Source: Frateuria flava
Lineage (GTDB): Bacteria > Pseudomonadota > Gammaproteobacteria > Xanthomonadales > Rhodanobacteraceae
Reading direction: 5' to 3'
DNA: 64,000 nt
Assembly: GCF_017837635.1 (NCBI RefSeq)
Contig: NZ_JAGJRS010000031.1
Coordinates: 81,049-145,048 of the forward strand
The notes under the pieces were generated by a model. That model worked only from the letters and a program-made list of their open reading frames with translations. It had not been told where the DNA came from and ran no database searches. Below are positions 63,991-64,000 of this stretch, piece after piece. The translations under genes were made by a program, and so were the position numbers. How positions within the stretch are numbered: position 1 is the first letter of the stretch; each line of letters opens with the position of its first letter.

Positions 63991-64000
63991 AGCAGGGTGG

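Overview
The window is high-GC chromosomal DNA from a gammaproteobacterium, most likely of the Xanthomonadales/Rhodanobacteraceae (Rhodanobacter, Dyella, Frateuria, Luteibacter-like). The reasons are the pilR-pilS beside sucC-sucD and bamD/rluD/pgeF neighbourhoods, a metX-metB-hom operon led by a SAM-I riboswitch, and many short palindromic intergenic repeats of the kind common in that order. The genus is an inference; no 16S or other marker is present. No CRISPR array, prophage or tRNA was recognised.

Layout. 0.1-6.2 kb: a tightly coupled minus-strand signalling operon (large hybrid histidine kinase, CheR-like, CheB-like, receiver-GGDEF). 6.2-10.4 kb: CPBP membrane protease, release factor 3 (prfC), and a coupled 2OG-Fe dioxygenase/M24 peptidase pair. 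10.8-14.3 kb: riboswitch-controlled methionine operon metX-metB-hom. 14.4-16.6 kb: a small conserved protein and an APC permease. 16.75-17.77 kb: five tandem copies of a roughly 210-bp palindromic repeat unit. 17.8-25.1 kb: mannosidase operon (cutC, GH2 beta-mannosidase, GH125, GH92). 25.8-32.6 kb: isoleucine-valine operon (leader peptide/attenuator, ilvD, ilvC, ilvG, ilvM, ilvE, catalytic-only ilvA). 32.8-38.4 kb: sdaA, a small glutaredoxin-like gene, YceI-cytochrome b561-YceI, and a Ku plus stand-alone LigD-polymerase end-joining pair. 38.6-47.7 kb: mannose catabolic locus (LacI regulator, MFS permease, fructokinase, AGE-family epimerase/isomerase, M1 peptidase, divergent second GH92). 47.9-51.8 kb: three-gene histidine kinase/receiver set without an output domain. 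52.2-57.9 kb: pilR, pilS, sucC, sucD. 58.2-64 kb: nadE, an ISL3-type insertion sequence with a frameshifted transposase, bamD, rluD and pgeF.

How the parts connect. The clearest unlisted link is regulatory. The LacI-family gene at 44.2-45.3 kb is flanked by two identical 16-bp palindromes (TTTGGAACGATCCAAA), one before lacI and one before the divergent GH92 gene. A degenerate copy with the same central CG lies over the likely promoter of the cutC-GH2-GH125-GH92 operon 20 kb away. I infer one regulon split over two loci: secreted mannosidases strip beta- and alpha-linked mannose from N-glycans or mannans, the permease imports mannose, an AGE-family enzyme isomerises it to fructose and fructokinase phosphorylates it. 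The other notable controls are the SAM-I riboswitch of the met operon and a classic transcription attenuator before ilvD. Start codons were moved inward from the longest possible reading where a ribosome binding site, a 4-bp ATGA overlap or family homology decided it.
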